From NCBI RefSeq assembly GCF_016804325.1, contig NZ_CP043627.1:292001-356000 (forward strand): 64,000 nt of DNA, in the 5' to 3' direction. Source of the stretch: Methylobacterium aquaticum. GTDB lineage: Bacteria > Pseudomonadota > Alphaproteobacteria > Rhizobiales > Beijerinckiaceae. How positions within the stretch are numbered: the stretch's first letter is position 1; each line of letters begins with the position of its first letter. The translations under genes were made by a program, and so were the position numbers. The notes beneath the pieces are model-generated. The model searched no databases. It saw only the letters and a list, made by a program, of their open reading frames with translations, and was not told the origin of the DNA. Shown here piece after piece: positions 19,676-29,128 of the stretch.

Positions 19676-20698
19676 TTAACGATCGGCTGCCGCCCGGCTC
19701 TGAGCGGCGTCTGGACCCGGGACGGGAGCACCCGTGAAGGCTCGGGCGCCCGTGAAGGCGCCGTAGGAGCGGCGCAGGAGGTCGCCGTCGAGGTCGTGGC
19801 CGATCAGCACCAGGCGGGTGCGGGCGGTGCCGTCGGGCCAGGCGGGCAGGTGCCGGGGCGGATGGACGAGGTGCTGCACGCCCTGGATCACCACCGGCGT
19901 GTCCGCGCCCTCGACCGCCACCAGGCCCTTGAGGCGCAGGATCCGCTCGCCGTGCCGGTGGAGCAGCATCCCGAGCCAGAGCCCGAACCGGGTCCAGTCC
20001 ACCGGCCCGCTCTCGATCAGCACCGCCCCGACCGGGCCGTGCGGCGGCGCCGTGACCTCGGCGCAGAGCCAGCGCCGGGCGCTCCCCTCGCCCGTCGGGT
20101 CGTCGGTGAGCAGGGCCGCCTCCGGCTCGTCGTCGAGGGTGAGATCCGTGACCGGCGCGACGGGATTGAGGGCGGCTAGCCGCGCGCGCAGGGACGCGAC
20201 GACCGCGGGCTCCGCCAGGTCGGTCTTCGACAGGACCAGCCGGTCGGCGCAGGCCGCCTGCCGGATCGCCTCCTCGTGGGCGTCGAGGGTGCGGGCACCG
20301 TTCACCGCATCGACCACCGTGACGATGCTCCCCACCGCGAAGGCGTGGCGCAGGATCGGATCGGCCACCAGGGTGGCGACGGCCGGGCCCGGATCGGCGA
20401 GGCCGGTGGTCTCGATCACCACCCGGCGGAAATCCGGCACCAGGCCGCGCCGGCGGCGGTCGTGCAGGTCGACGAGCGCCGCCTTCAGGTCGCCGCGGAT
20501 GCTGCAGCAGACGCAGCCGCCGCGCAGGAGCGCGACCTCGCCCTCCAGCGGCTCGACCAGGAGATGATCGAGCCCGACCTCGCCGAACTCGTTGATCAGC
20601 ACCGCGGAGTCGCGCAAGGCCGGCCAGCGCAGCAGGCGGGCAAGCAGCGCGGTCTTGCCGGCGCCGAGGAAGCCGGTGAGCAGGGTGACGGGGGTCAC
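19676..20698 (-). CDS. CobW/COG0523 family GTP-binding metallochaperone
   Basis: A 340-residue G3E-family GTPase. From the start: Walker A GFLGAGKT (residues 9-16), INEFGEVGLD, the metal-binding GGCVCC (Cys62, 64, 65), IETTGLADP and the guanine-specificity SKTDLAEP; the C-terminal CobW domain includes EGADTPVVIQGVQH. These proteins hand zinc, cobalt or iron to client enzymes. The GTG start at 20698 overlaps the stop of the upstream gene (GTGA), which itself has a CxxC motif. The upstream partner and a metal-dependent deacetylase gene suggest the client, but this is inferred. No Zur-type site was recognised. Confidence 0.93.
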   Translation of the reverse strand: MTPVTLLTGFLGAGKTALLARLLRWPALRDSAVLINEFGEVGLDHLLVEPLEGEVALLRGGCVCCSIRGDLKAALVDLHDRRRRGLVPDFRRVVIETTGLADPGPAVATLVADPILRHAFAVGSIVTVVDAVNGARTLDAHEEAIRQAACADRLVLSKTDLAEPAVVASLRARLAALNPVAPVTDLTLDDEPEAALLTDDPTGEGSARRWLCAEVTAPPHGPVGAVLIESGPVDWTRFGLWLGMLLHRHGERILRLKGLVAVEGADTPVVIQGVQHLVHPPRHLPAWPDGTARTRLVLIGHDLDGDLLRRSYGAFTGARAFTGAPVPGPDAAQSRAAADR

Positions 20699-20988
20699 GC
20701 CGTCTCCTCGAGCGCCGCGATCACCGCCGGATCGAGGGGATCGCAGGCGCGACCGGCCAGGCGCTCCGCCGCCGGCCACAGCGCGCCGAGATGGTCGACC
20801 ACGGTGCTGCGCCCGGTACGGCCCGAGAGCGTGTAGCGGTCGGCCCAGGCCGCGAGGCGCAAGGAGTAGAGGCCGAGCACCCGGTTGGCGGCCGACGCCC
20901 TCGCCCGCCGCTCGGCCTGCGGGGTGCCCCGCCGGACGCCGTCGCTCCAATGGTCGGGCGCCCCGAAGGCGCCGCACAGGCCGCACAT
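20695..20988 (-). CDS. small MCGLCG-motif protein coupled to CobW
   Basis: A 97-residue soluble protein beginning MCGLCGAFGAPDHWSDG, a start-proximal CxxC with nearby Asp and His that looks like a metal site, followed by a basic helix and a conserved-looking LGLYSLRLAAWADRYTLSGR segment. I know no named function for it; it is placed upstream of COG0523 GTPases in related genomes as far as I recall. Its stop codon overlaps the GTG of the CobW gene, so the two are translated together, and it starts 19 bases after the deacetylase stop. Confidence 0.75.
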   Translation of the reverse strand: MCGLCGAFGAPDHWSDGVRRGTPQAERRARASAANRVLGLYSLRLAAWADRYTLSGRTGRSTVVDHLGALWPAAERLAGRACDPLDPAVIAALEETA

Positions 20989-21007
20989 CGGACCGGGCTC
21001 CCGGGGC

Positions 21008-21907
21008 TCAGGATTCCGGCCGCGCCGTGCCCTCGAACGGGAAGCGCTTGGCAAAGTCCTCGGCGATCGTCTCCATCGTCACGAAGCGCACGCCGTCATG
21101 GGCCTTGAAGTGCGCGAACAGCCGCTCGTGCATCTGGAGCACGTGCGGCTTGCCCGAGACGTCCGGATGGATGGTGATCGGAAAGACGGCATAGTCGTAG
21201 TTGGCGTAGACCCAGTCGAACTGGTCGCGCCACATCTGCTCGATGTCGCGCGGGTTGACGAAGCCGTGGCTGTTGGGCGCCGCCTTGACGAACATCATCG
21301 GCGGCAGGTCGTCGAGGTTCCAGGAGGCGGGGATCTCGATCAGCCGGGTCTCGGTGCCGTGCTCGAACGGCCGCATCCAGGTCGAGGGATGTTGCGCGTA
21401 GTCGATCTTGGTCCAGGCTTCGCCGACCCGCACGTAGTAGGGGTGGTGGTCGTTGTGCATCAGCGAGTGATCGTAGCGGATGCCCTTCTTCTGCAGGAGC
21501 TCGTTGGTCTTCTGGCCGAATTCCCACCAGGGCGCGACGTAGCCCCGCGGCGGCTTCCCGGCGAGGTCGGTGATCAGCCCGACGCACTTGTCGAAGATCG
21601 CCTCCTCCTGCTCGGGCGTCATCGCGATCGGGTTCTCGTGGCTGTAGCCGTGCATCCCGATCTCGTGGCCGGCCGCCGCCACGGCCTTCATCTCCTCGGG
21701 AAACGTCTCGATCGAGTGGCCGGGGATGAACCAGGTCGTCTGGATGCCCCAGCGGGCGAACATCCGCAGGAGCCGTGGCGCCCCGACCTTGCCGGCGAAC
21801 ACGCCGCGGGAAATGTCGCAGGGACTGTCCTCGCCGCCATACGACCCGAGCCAACCCGCCACCGCGTCGACGTCGACGCCGTAGGACACGAAGATCTCTT
21901 TCGCCAT
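21008..21907 (-). CDS. polysaccharide deacetylase family protein
   Basis: A 299-residue NodB-fold hydrolase, 299 residues from ATG 21907 with a ggggag ribosome site. The metal-site motifs are GVDVDAV at the N-terminus, HGYSHENP (two His) and the C-terminal [26 protein letters not shown] is typical of the PgdA/PuuE-like branch that includes peptidoglycan deacetylases and imidase/allantoinase-like enzymes acting on small amides. No signal peptide, so a cytoplasmic small-molecule amidohydrolase is more likely than a cell-wall enzyme. The next gene starts 19 bases downstream, forming a three-gene unit with the CobW metallochaperone. Confidence 0.87.
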   Translation of the reverse strand: MAKEIFVSYGVDVDAVAGWLGSYGGEDSPCDISRGVFAGKVGAPRLLRMFARWGIQTTWFIPGHSIETFPEEMKAVAAAGHEIGMHGYSHENPIAMTPEQEEAIFDKCVGLITDLAGKPPRGYVAPWWEFGQKTNELLQKKGIRYDHSLMHNDHHPYYVRVGEAWTKIDYAQHPSTWMRPFEHGTETRLIEIPASWNLDDLPPMMFVKAAPNSHGFVNPRDIEQMWRDQFDWVYANYDYAVFPITIHPDVSGKPHVLQMHERLFAHFKAHDGVRFVTMETIAEDFAKRFPFEGTARPES

Positions 21908-22050
21908 TCCGGTCTCCCCGCCTGCGAGGTCATCTGACAACCGGCGAGGCCCGGGGGTCAAGCCGCGCGATCGCGAGCCGCAGGATGACGGCCGCGCTTC
22001 GACGAAACCGGTTGACCGCGCCCCGCCAAATCCGTAGATCGTTGGCCACC

Positions 22051-22142
22051 GGAGACGTGGCCGAGCGGCTGAAGGCACTCGTTTGCTAAATGAGCAAGCC
22101 CCGAAAGGGGCTTCGAGGGTTCGAATCCCTCCGTCTCCGCCA
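22051..22142 (+). tRNA. tRNA-Ser (anticodon GCU)
   Basis: A class II tRNA with acceptor stem GGAGACG pairing with CGTCTCC (22132-22138), discriminator G and an encoded CCA (22140-22142). Anticodon stem ACTCG/tgag-type with loop tttGCTaaa places GCT as the anticodon. A long variable arm (aagccccgaaaggggctt) and T arm GGGTTCGAATCCC are clear. It reads AGC/AGU codons. No integrase or duplicated 3' end is seen nearby, so no sign of an island at this site. Confidence 0.97.
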
Positions 22143-22305
22143 CCTGTGGCCGATGCCATAGGATAGGCGGTAATAAGCTGAAGTTCAGGGATCTTGCGCC
22201 TCACCTTCACCTTTTAAAGGTGCTGCGTTTGCTGTCTCGTATCAATGCAGCGAAACAGCTTTCCCCGGACATATCGTGTCGCTGCGTTCTCGCGCCGAGG
22301 ACGCC

Positions 22306-23556
22306 TCACGCCGCCGCGAGGCGAGCCGGGCCGAACGGTGCCTCCGGCACGAACGGGGTCTCGCCCGACATCGCCTCGGCCAGGAGGCGGCCGCTCGCTG
22401 GGCCGAGGGTGAAGCCCTGGTGACCGTGGCCGAACTGGAACCACAGGCCCCGATGGCGCGGCGCCGGCCCGACGACCGGCAGCATGTCGGGCATGCAGGG
22501 CCGGATACCGGACCAGGGCGCGTTCTCGCGCGGCGCGCCGAGATCGAGAAGGTCGCGCGCCGCGGCCTCGGCGCGGGCGAGCTGGACCGGACCGGTCGCC
22601 GCCTCGGGCGACGCCAGCTCTGCGCCGGTGGTGACGCGCAGGCCCGCGGCCATCGGGGCGAGGACATATCCGTTCTCGGCGTCGAGCAGCGGGGCCTCCA
22701 GCGTCCGGGCGCTGCGCCAGTGCCGGTGGTAGCCGCGTTTCTCCACCATCGCGATCCGGTAGCCGAACCGGCGTAAGGCAGCGGGCGACCAGGGGCCCAG
22801 CGCCACCACCCCGGCCTCGGCCTCGACCGTCCCGTCCGCACTCCGCACGCTCCACCCCCGCCTGGTGGGCGCCAGGCTGTCCGCCTCGCCCCGGAGCAGG
22901 GTCCCGCCGCGCCGGACGAACAGGGCGGCATAGGCCGAGACGAGGGCGCCGGGATCCCGCACGGACCACGGATCCTCCCAGTGGATCGCGCCCGCGCCGG
23001 CCTGCTTCAGCGCCGGCTCGGCCGCGGCCAGCTCCGCCGGCGAGAGCGTCCGCACGCGCAGGCCGTGGCGCGCGCCCAGCCGCTCGGCGTCCGCCGCGGC
23101 CGCATCCATCGCCCGTTGCCCGCGATGGAGGATGCGAAAGCCGGTCCGGCGGACGAGGTCGGCGGTGCCCGCCGCCTCGATCAGCGCCGCGTGCTCGGGG
23201 GCAGCCTGCGCGATCAGCGTCGCGTAGGCGCGCGAGGCCGCCGCGTGGCGGCGGGGGGACGAGTGCCACCAGTAGCGCAGGAGCGGCCCGAGATGGCGGG
23301 GCAGGTGGCGCAGCTCGTAATGGACGTCGTTGCTGCGGCCGGTGGCGATCGCCCAGAGCGTCGCCCGGTCGCGGGGCATGGCGTAGGGCTCGACCGCCTC
23401 GCTCTGGATGATGCCGGCATTGCCGTAGCTCGTCTCGCGCCCCGGCTCGCCCCGGTCGACGAGGACGACCGACCAGCCGCGCTGCTGCAGGTGGAGGGCG
23501 GTGCCCATGCCGGCCATGCCGGCACCCAGAACGATCGCGCTGCGCAAAGCTCTCAC
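22306..23556 (-). CDS. FAD-dependent oxidoreductase, D-amino-acid dehydrogenase (DadA)-like
   Basis: A 416-residue flavoprotein from GTG 23556. It opens with the FAD Rossmann motif VLGAGMAGMGTALHL and VLVDRGEPGRETSYGNAG, the latter strongly DadA-like, and ends with the C-terminal FAD motif GLWFQFGHGHQGFTLGP after SGIRPCMPDMLPVVG. DadA enzymes deaminate D-amino acids at the inner membrane and feed electrons to quinone; glycine-oxidase-like relatives share the fold. The GTG is chosen because no ATG lies between the Rossmann motif and an unconvincing upstream extension. Transcribed alone; promoter presumably in 23557-23700. Confidence 0.88.
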   Translation of the reverse strand: MRALRSAIVLGAGMAGMGTALHLQQRGWSVVLVDRGEPGRETSYGNAGIIQSEAVEPYAMPRDRATLWAIATGRSNDVHYELRHLPRHLGPLLRYWWHSSPRRHAAASRAYATLIAQAAPEHAALIEAAGTADLVRRTGFRILHRGQRAMDAAAADAERLGARHGLRVRTLSPAELAAAEPALKQAGAGAIHWEDPWSVRDPGALVSAYAALFVRRGGTLLRGEADSLAPTRRGWSVRSADGTVEAEAGVVALGPWSPAALRRFGYRIAMVEKRGYHRHWRSARTLEAPLLDAENGYVLAPMAAGLRVTTGAELASPEAATGPVQLARAEAAARDLLDLGAPRENAPWSGIRPCMPDMLPVVGPAPRHRGLWFQFGHGHQGFTLGPASGRLLAEAMSGETPFVPEAPFGPARLAAA

Positions 23557-23714
23557 CGCCTCGGGAGTGTGGAGGATGTCCGGTCCCGTCGCGCCCTGAC
23601 GGGACGCGGCCACGATACGCGGGATGTGCGAGGGTGCAATGGCAAGCCGGGCTTCGACCGACCCGGCTCCCGCCTCTCCGCATGCCTGTCCGGGACGGCC
23701 CCGGCGGCGGACAG

Positions 23715-23741
23715 AAAAAAGGCCGCCCTTGCGAGGCGGCC
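23715..23741 (-). terminator. intrinsic terminator of the peptide ABC operon
   Basis: Read on the minus strand: GGCCGCC, a seven-base loop, GGCGGCC, then six T residues. It lies about 160 bases past the last gene of the oppABCDF-like operon. This is the cleanest rho-independent terminator in the window. Confidence 0.85.
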
Positions 23742-23803
23742 CGAAGTCTAGGGAGGAAACGCCCAAGAAGGGCAGCACCGCCGCGACGCCATCGCCGCGG
23801 TGC

Positions 23804-23819
23804 GTGAAATCGTTTTCAC
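23804..23819. promoter_or_regulatory. palindromic operator-like site
   Basis: GTGAAA tcgt TTTCAC, a perfect 6+6 inverted repeat with a 4-base spacer, AT-rich against its surroundings, in the 340-base gap between the end of the ABC operon and the start of the DadA-like gene (about 250 bases upstream of the latter). It looks like a binding site for a dimeric repressor. No regulator gene is adjacent. Confidence 0.35.
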
Positions 23820-23898
23820 ACGCGGCGGCGCAGGGAGCAAGCGGGTCGGTGACGGGGCCGCCATGCGCCGGCTACATGACGCGGACGGTCCCTCCCCG

Positions 23899-24710
<812 letters not shown>

Positions 24711-24714
<4 letters not shown>

Positions 24715-25535
24715 CGGGGCCCTCCCGCGGCGAGAGGGGGTGGCTCGGTCAGGCCGGCCCGGGCCCGGCGCGGCAGGGCCGCGATCAGGTCGCGGGTGTA
24801 CTGCGCGCCCGGGCGGCGCAACACCGCCTCGGTCGGCCCCTCCTCGACGGCCCGGCCGCGGCACATCACCAGGGTCCTGTCGGTGCTGCGGGCGATCACC
24901 CCGAGATCGTGGCTGATGAGGATCAGCGACAGGCCGAGATCGGCCACCAGCTCGTCGAGGATGTCCAGGATTTCCTTCTGCACCGTCACGTCCAGCGCCG
25001 TGGTCGGCTCGTCGGCGATCAGGAGGTCCGGCTCGAGGGCCAGGGCGATGGCGATGCCGACGCGCTGGCGCTGGCCGCCGGACATCTCGTGGGGATAGCT
25101 GTCGATGCGCCGCGTGGAATCGGGGATCCGCACCCGGTCGAGGAGGCGAAGGGACTCGGCCCGCGCCTCGGCGCGGCCGATGCCGCGGTGCAGGCGGAGG
25201 CCTTCCGCGATCTGCTGGCCCGCCGTCATCGCGGGGTTCAGCGCCGTCATCGGCTCCTGGAAGATCATGCCGATGCGCCGGCCCCGCAAGGCGCACAGCT
25301 CCCTCTCGCCCATGGCGAGGATATCCTTGCCCTCCAGCAGGATCTCGCCGGAGGTGCGGGCGCTCTTCGGCAGGAGCCCGATGGTGGCGAGCGACAGCAT
25401 CGACTTGCCGGAGCCCGATTCGCCGACGATGCCGAGGCTTTCGCCGCGGGCGACCGCGACCGAGACGTCGTCGACGACGCGGACCGGGCCGTCGCGTCCC
25501 GGAAAGGCGATGGAGAGGTTGCGGATCGCGAGCAT
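24711..25535 (-). CDS. peptide/nickel-type ABC transporter ATP-binding protein (OppD/DppD-like)
   Basis: A 274-residue ATPase with Walker A GESGSGKSMLSLA, the Opp-type IGMIFQEPMTALNP, signature MSGGQRQRVGIAIAL, Walker B PDLLIADEPTTALDV and H-loop LISHDLGV. Two separate ATPases, rather than one, mark the Opp/Dpp class of importers. It overlaps the next ATPase gene by ATGA. The ATG at 25535 is 13 bases past the permease stop. Confidence 0.93.
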
Positions 25536-25548
25536 CAGGAAATTTGCA

Positions 25549-26397
25549 TCAGGAGGCTTGCCGGCGGCGCGGATCGAGGCGGGCGGCGAGCCCGTCGCCC
25601 AGGAGGTTGAGGCCGAGCACCGCCGCCGCGATGGCGAGGCCGGGGGCGAGGGCGAGATGCGGCGCCTGGACGAGGTAGGTCTGGGACTCCGCCAGCATCC
25701 GCCCCCAGGTCGGGGCCGGCGGCGGCAGGCCGAGCCCGAGGAAGCTCAGGCCCGCCTCGGTCAGGATCGCCATGGCGAGCTGGATCGTCACCTGGACGAT
25801 GACCTGGCCCGAGATGTTCGGCAGGACGTGCTCGCCCGTGATCCGCGCCGTGCCCTTGCCGGCCATGCGGGCGGCCATGATGTAGTCCCGCGCCCAGATC
25901 TGCATCGCCGCGCCGCGGGTGACCCGGGCGAAGACCGGGATCATGAACACCCCGATGGCGACGATGGCCGTGAGGGCCCCGGGCCCGAGCAGCGCGCCGA
26001 GCATGATCGCCGACAGGATCGGCGGCAGGGCGAAGAGCGCGTCGCAGATCCGCATCAGGACCGCGTCGAGCGTGTGGTTCGCCGCCGCGGCGACCCCCGC
26101 CAGCGTGCCGAGCACCGCCCCGACCGCCACCGCCGCGAACGCGGTGGTGAGCGAGTTGAAGGCGCCGCGCATCAGCATCGACGCGACGTCGCGCCCGAGA
26201 TGGTCGGTGCCGAGGAGCCCGGAGACCAGGGGCCCCTTCAGCTTCTGGAGGATGCGCATCCGGGCCGGGTCCTCGGGGGTCCAGGCCAGGGAGAGGAGCG
26301 CGATCCCGATCAGGCAGGCGGTCAGGATTCCGCCGACGGTGAGCGCGAGGCTGCCGGGGCGCCAGCCGCGCCGGGCCCGCAACGCAAGAACCGTCAT
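25549..26397 (-). CDS. peptide-type ABC transporter permease (OppC/DppC-like)
   Basis: A 282-residue inner-membrane protein with about six membrane helices. The N-terminal region holds the OppC-specific extracytoplasmic stretch ending LLGTDHLGRDVASMLMRGA, the key DxxGRD motif. The cytoplasmic EAA-type loop reads ARDYIMAARMAGKGTARI, which contacts the ATPases, and the C-terminal AGLSFLGLGLPPPAPTWGRML is diagnostic. The ATG overlaps the stop of the partner permease gene. Confidence 0.93.
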   Translation of the reverse strand: MTVLALRARRGWRPGSLALTVGGILTACLIGIALLSLAWTPEDPARMRILQKLKGPLVSGLLGTDHLGRDVASMLMRGAFNSLTTAFAAVAVGAVLGTLAGVAAAANHTLDAVLMRICDALFALPPILSAIMLGALLGPGALTAIVAIGVFMIPVFARVTRGAAMQIWARDYIMAARMAGKGTARITGEHVLPNISGQVIVQVTIQLAMAILTEAGLSFLGLGLPPPAPTWGRMLAESQTYLVQAPHLALAPGLAIAAAVLGLNLLGDGLAARLDPRRRQAS

Positions 26398-27338
26398 GCG
26401 TGCCTCCGCAGGCGGGGATCGACGACCGTGTAGAGCAGGTCGACCCCGAGATTGACCACGATGACGATGGTGGCGAAGACCATCACGACGTTCTGGATCA
26501 CGATCAGGTCGCGCTGCGCCAGCGCCTGCCAAGCGAGCCGGCCCATGCCGGGCAGGGTGAACACGTTCTCGACCAGCACCGCGCCGCCGATCAGGAACGA
26601 GATCTGGAGGCCCAGCATGGTGATGACCGGAACGAGCGCGTTCGGCACCGCGTGGCGCCACAGGGCGCGGGAGACCGAGGCGCCCTTGGCCCGGGCGGTG
26701 CGGACGAAATCCTCGTTCATCACCTCGACCACCGAGGCCCGCGTCACCCGGGTCAGCACCGCCGATTGCGGGATGGCGAGCGCCAGAGCGGGCAGCAGCA
26801 GGGCGCGTAAGCCTGCGCCGGGGACGCCCCAGCCCGGAAAGCCTCCGGCCGGCAGCCAGCCGAGGCCGAGCGCCACCACCATGACGAGCAGGAGCCCGAT
26901 CCAGAAATTCGGCACCGCGATGCCCGCTTGCGCATAGAGGGTGGCGGCGCCGTCCGCCACGCCGCCGGGCCGGGCCGCCGCGGTGACCCCGAGCGGCAGC
27001 GCGATGCCGACGGCGAGCAGCACCGCGAGCCCGGTGAGCGGCAGCGTCACCGCCAGCCGCTCCCGGATCAGCCCGCCCACCGGCACGCCGTAGGTATAGG
27101 ACATCCCCATGTCGCCGGTGAGGAGCCCGCCGAGCCAGCGCAGGTAGCGGAGCACGGCCGGGGCATCGAGCCCCATCTGGGCGCGGAGCGCCGCCAGCGT
27201 CTCCGGTGTCGCCGAGGTGCCGAGCATCGCCGAGGCCGGGTCTCCCGGCACGATCTCCATCATGCAGAAGACCAGGATGGAGATCAGCAGGAAGGTGATC
27301 GCGAAGCCGGCGGCGCGGCGGAGGAGGTGCCTCAGCAT
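26394..27338 (-). CDS. peptide-type ABC transporter permease (OppB/DppB-like)
   Basis: A 314-residue permease with six predicted membrane helices, starting MLRHLLRRAAGFAITFLLIS. EIVPGDPASAMLG and the EAA loop MNEDFVRTARAKGASVSRALWRHAVPNAL are OppB hallmarks, as is the closing VNLGVDLLYTVVDPRLR. It is the first gene after the large inter-gene hairpin (27375-27483), and its stop overlaps the next permease start, so B, C, D and F are tightly coupled while the binding protein is set apart. Confidence 0.93.
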   Translation of the reverse strand: MLRHLLRRAAGFAITFLLISILVFCMMEIVPGDPASAMLGTSATPETLAALRAQMGLDAPAVLRYLRWLGGLLTGDMGMSYTYGVPVGGLIRERLAVTLPLTGLAVLLAVGIALPLGVTAAARPGGVADGAATLYAQAGIAVPNFWIGLLLVMVVALGLGWLPAGGFPGWGVPGAGLRALLLPALALAIPQSAVLTRVTRASVVEVMNEDFVRTARAKGASVSRALWRHAVPNALVPVITMLGLQISFLIGGAVLVENVFTLPGMGRLAWQALAQRDLIVIQNVVMVFATIVIVVNLGVDLLYTVVDPRLRRHA

Positions 27339-27374
27339 GAAGTGGGGGTCTCGGACGTGATGTGGCGCGCTTTT

Positions 27375-27483
27375 CCCCTCCCCCTTGTGGGGAGGGGTCA
27401 GGGGTGGGGGTGGTGCCGCGTAAAGCTTAGCGGTTTATCCGGCGCCACCCCCACCTCCGGCTCCTCCCCACAAGGGGGAGGAG
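27375..27483 (-). repeat. large inverted repeat between oppA-like and oppB-like genes
   Basis: CCCCTCCCCCTTGTGGGGAGGGG (27375-27397 by position) pairs at 21 of 23 bases with the arm at 27461-27483, and inner arms around 27399-27420 and 27441-27460 (gggtgggggtgg and ccacccccacc) also pair. The whole can fold into one long stem of about 40 base pairs with a short AT-containing loop (taaagcttagcggttta). It belongs to a repeat family also seen at 34973-34990. In the transcript it would sit directly after the binding-protein gene. Confidence 0.8.
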
Positions 27484-27491
27484 AGAGTGCC

Positions 27492-29003
27492 CTACTCCGT
27501 CCACCGCACCTCGGTCAGGTCGTTCGACGGCACCGGCTCGTTCTTCCAGAACCCCGTCAGCTTGGCCCGCCACACGCTGAGCTTCGGCAGCACGAACAGG
27601 AACAGGGCCGGCACGTCCTCGGCCAGGATCTCTTGCGCCTCGCCGTAGAGCTTCAGCCGCGCCGCCTCGTCGGTGGAGGCGGCGGCCTTCGCCACCACGT
27701 CGTTGAAGGCCGGGTTCCTGTAGCCGAAGTAATACGGGTCGTTGGAATAGATCGCGATGTCCATCGGCTCGGCGTGCGCGATGACCGTCATGTCGAACTT
27801 GCGGTCGCGCATCACCTCCTGCACCCACTTGGCCGGGAACTCGGTGGGAACGATGGTCATCGTCACGCCGACCTCCGAGAACATCGCCTGGAGGATTTCC
27901 GCCGTGCGGGTGGCGTAGGCCATCTGCGGCGACTTGAAGCTGAAGGTCAGGCCCTTGGCGTAGCCGGCCTCGGCCAGCAGCGCCTTCGCCTTCTTGGGAT
28001 CGTAGGGGTAGATTCCCGTCAGGTCCCTGTAGCCCGGATCGTTGGGCGTGTAGTGGCTGCCGATGGCCGCGCCGTAGCCCGAATAGGCGCCCTCGATCAG
28101 GAGCTTGCGGTCCACCGCCATCATCAGCGCCTGGCGCACGCGCTTGTCGCTAAAGGGCTTTTCGGCGTTGTTCATGCCGGCCACGACCTTCATCTCGGTC
28201 AGGCCCGGCTCGGCGGTGAAGGCCTTGTCCTTCTGGAAGGCACTATAAAGCTCCGGCGCCGGCAGCAGCGGGTAGGCATCGACGTCGCCGGCGCGAAGCG
28301 CCGCCGCGGCGGCCTGGGGATCGCCGATGAAGCGGAAGGTCACCTTGTCGAGATGGACCGGGCGGGCCTTGTCCCAATAGTCGGGATTGCGGGCCAGCTC
28401 GACCCGGTCGCCCTTGCGCCAGGAGGCGAAGCGGAACGGCCCGGTGCCGACCGGATTGCTCTTCAGTCCGTCGCGCGATTTCGGCTCGACCATCACCGCC
28501 GCCGGCTGGCCGAGCCAGAACAGCAGGTTGCCGGAGGATTTCGACAGGGTGAGGACCAGGGTCTGCGGGTCCGGCGCCGCCGCCTCGGCGATGACCGCGT
28601 AGAGCGCCTTCTGCGGGTTGACCGAGCCCGGCGCCCGGATCGCGTCGAGGGAGAACTTCGCGGTGCCGGCGTCGAACGCCTCGCCGTTGTGGAACGTCAC
28701 CCCGGTCTGGAGCGCGAAGGTGTAGGTCAGGCCGTCGGGCGAGACGGTCCAGCTCTTCGCCAGCTGCGGCTGCACCTTGCCGTCGCGGTCGATCCGGGTC
28801 AGGCCCTGGAACACGTTCTGCCACACCACTTGGCCGATCACCGTCGGGGCGGCGCTGGTCGGGTCGAGGCCCGGGGGCTCCACCGGCATGCCGAGGACGA
28901 GGTCGGTGCGCGGCGCCGCCTGGGCGAAGCCCGGCAGCGCGAGGGCCGCCATCAGGGCCCCTGCCAGGACGTGGCGGCGTGAGGAGCGCGTGCGAAGAAC
29001 CAT
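27492..29003 (-). CDS. peptide-type ABC transporter substrate-binding protein (OppA/DppA family)
   Basis: A 503-residue exported binding protein (SBP family 5). The N-terminus RTRSSRRHVLAGALMAALAL is a signal peptide with twin-arginine character, cleaved near residue 32. Family features are GLDPTSAAPTVIGQVVWQNVFQGL, LAKSWTVSPDGLTYTFALQTGVTFHNGEAFDA and the repeated KFSLDAI segment. Ligand could be a peptide, a nickel chelate or another small molecule; the sequence does not settle it. It is the first gene of the operon and is followed by a large hairpin, an arrangement expected to give more binding protein than permease. Confidence 0.92.
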   Translation of the reverse strand: MVLRTRSSRRHVLAGALMAALALPGFAQAAPRTDLVLGMPVEPPGLDPTSAAPTVIGQVVWQNVFQGLTRIDRDGKVQPQLAKSWTVSPDGLTYTFALQTGVTFHNGEAFDAGTAKFSLDAIRAPGSVNPQKALYAVIAEAAAPDPQTLVLTLSKSSGNLLFWLGQPAAVMVEPKSRDGLKSNPVGTGPFRFASWRKGDRVELARNPDYWDKARPVHLDKVTFRFIGDPQAAAAALRAGDVDAYPLLPAPELYSAFQKDKAFTAEPGLTEMKVVAGMNNAEKPFSDKRVRQALMMAVDRKLLIEGAYSGYGAAIGSHYTPNDPGYRDLTGIYPYDPKKAKALLAEAGYAKGLTFSFKSPQMAYATRTAEILQAMFSEVGVTMTIVPTEFPAKWVQEVMRDRKFDMTVIAHAEPMDIAIYSNDPYYFGYRNPAFNDVVAKAAASTDEAARLKLYGEAQEILAEDVPALFLFVLPKLSVWRAKLTGFWKNEPVPSNDLTEVRWTE

Positions 29004-29128
29004 GGAACCCCTCGGATTGGCGTGGAACCGGCCGTCTTGTGTCGTGCGGCTCGATGCTGCCGCCAGGAGATCAGGATTTTTGGTGTGGCCGCAACAGCGA
29101 TCTGGTGCGCACCCCGTAGCCGAAACCG

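Noticed and set aside
22143..22305. Possible integration site at the 3' end of tRNA-Ser
   Set aside because: No integrase, no direct repeat of the tRNA end and ordinary genes follow, so there is no sign of an island.
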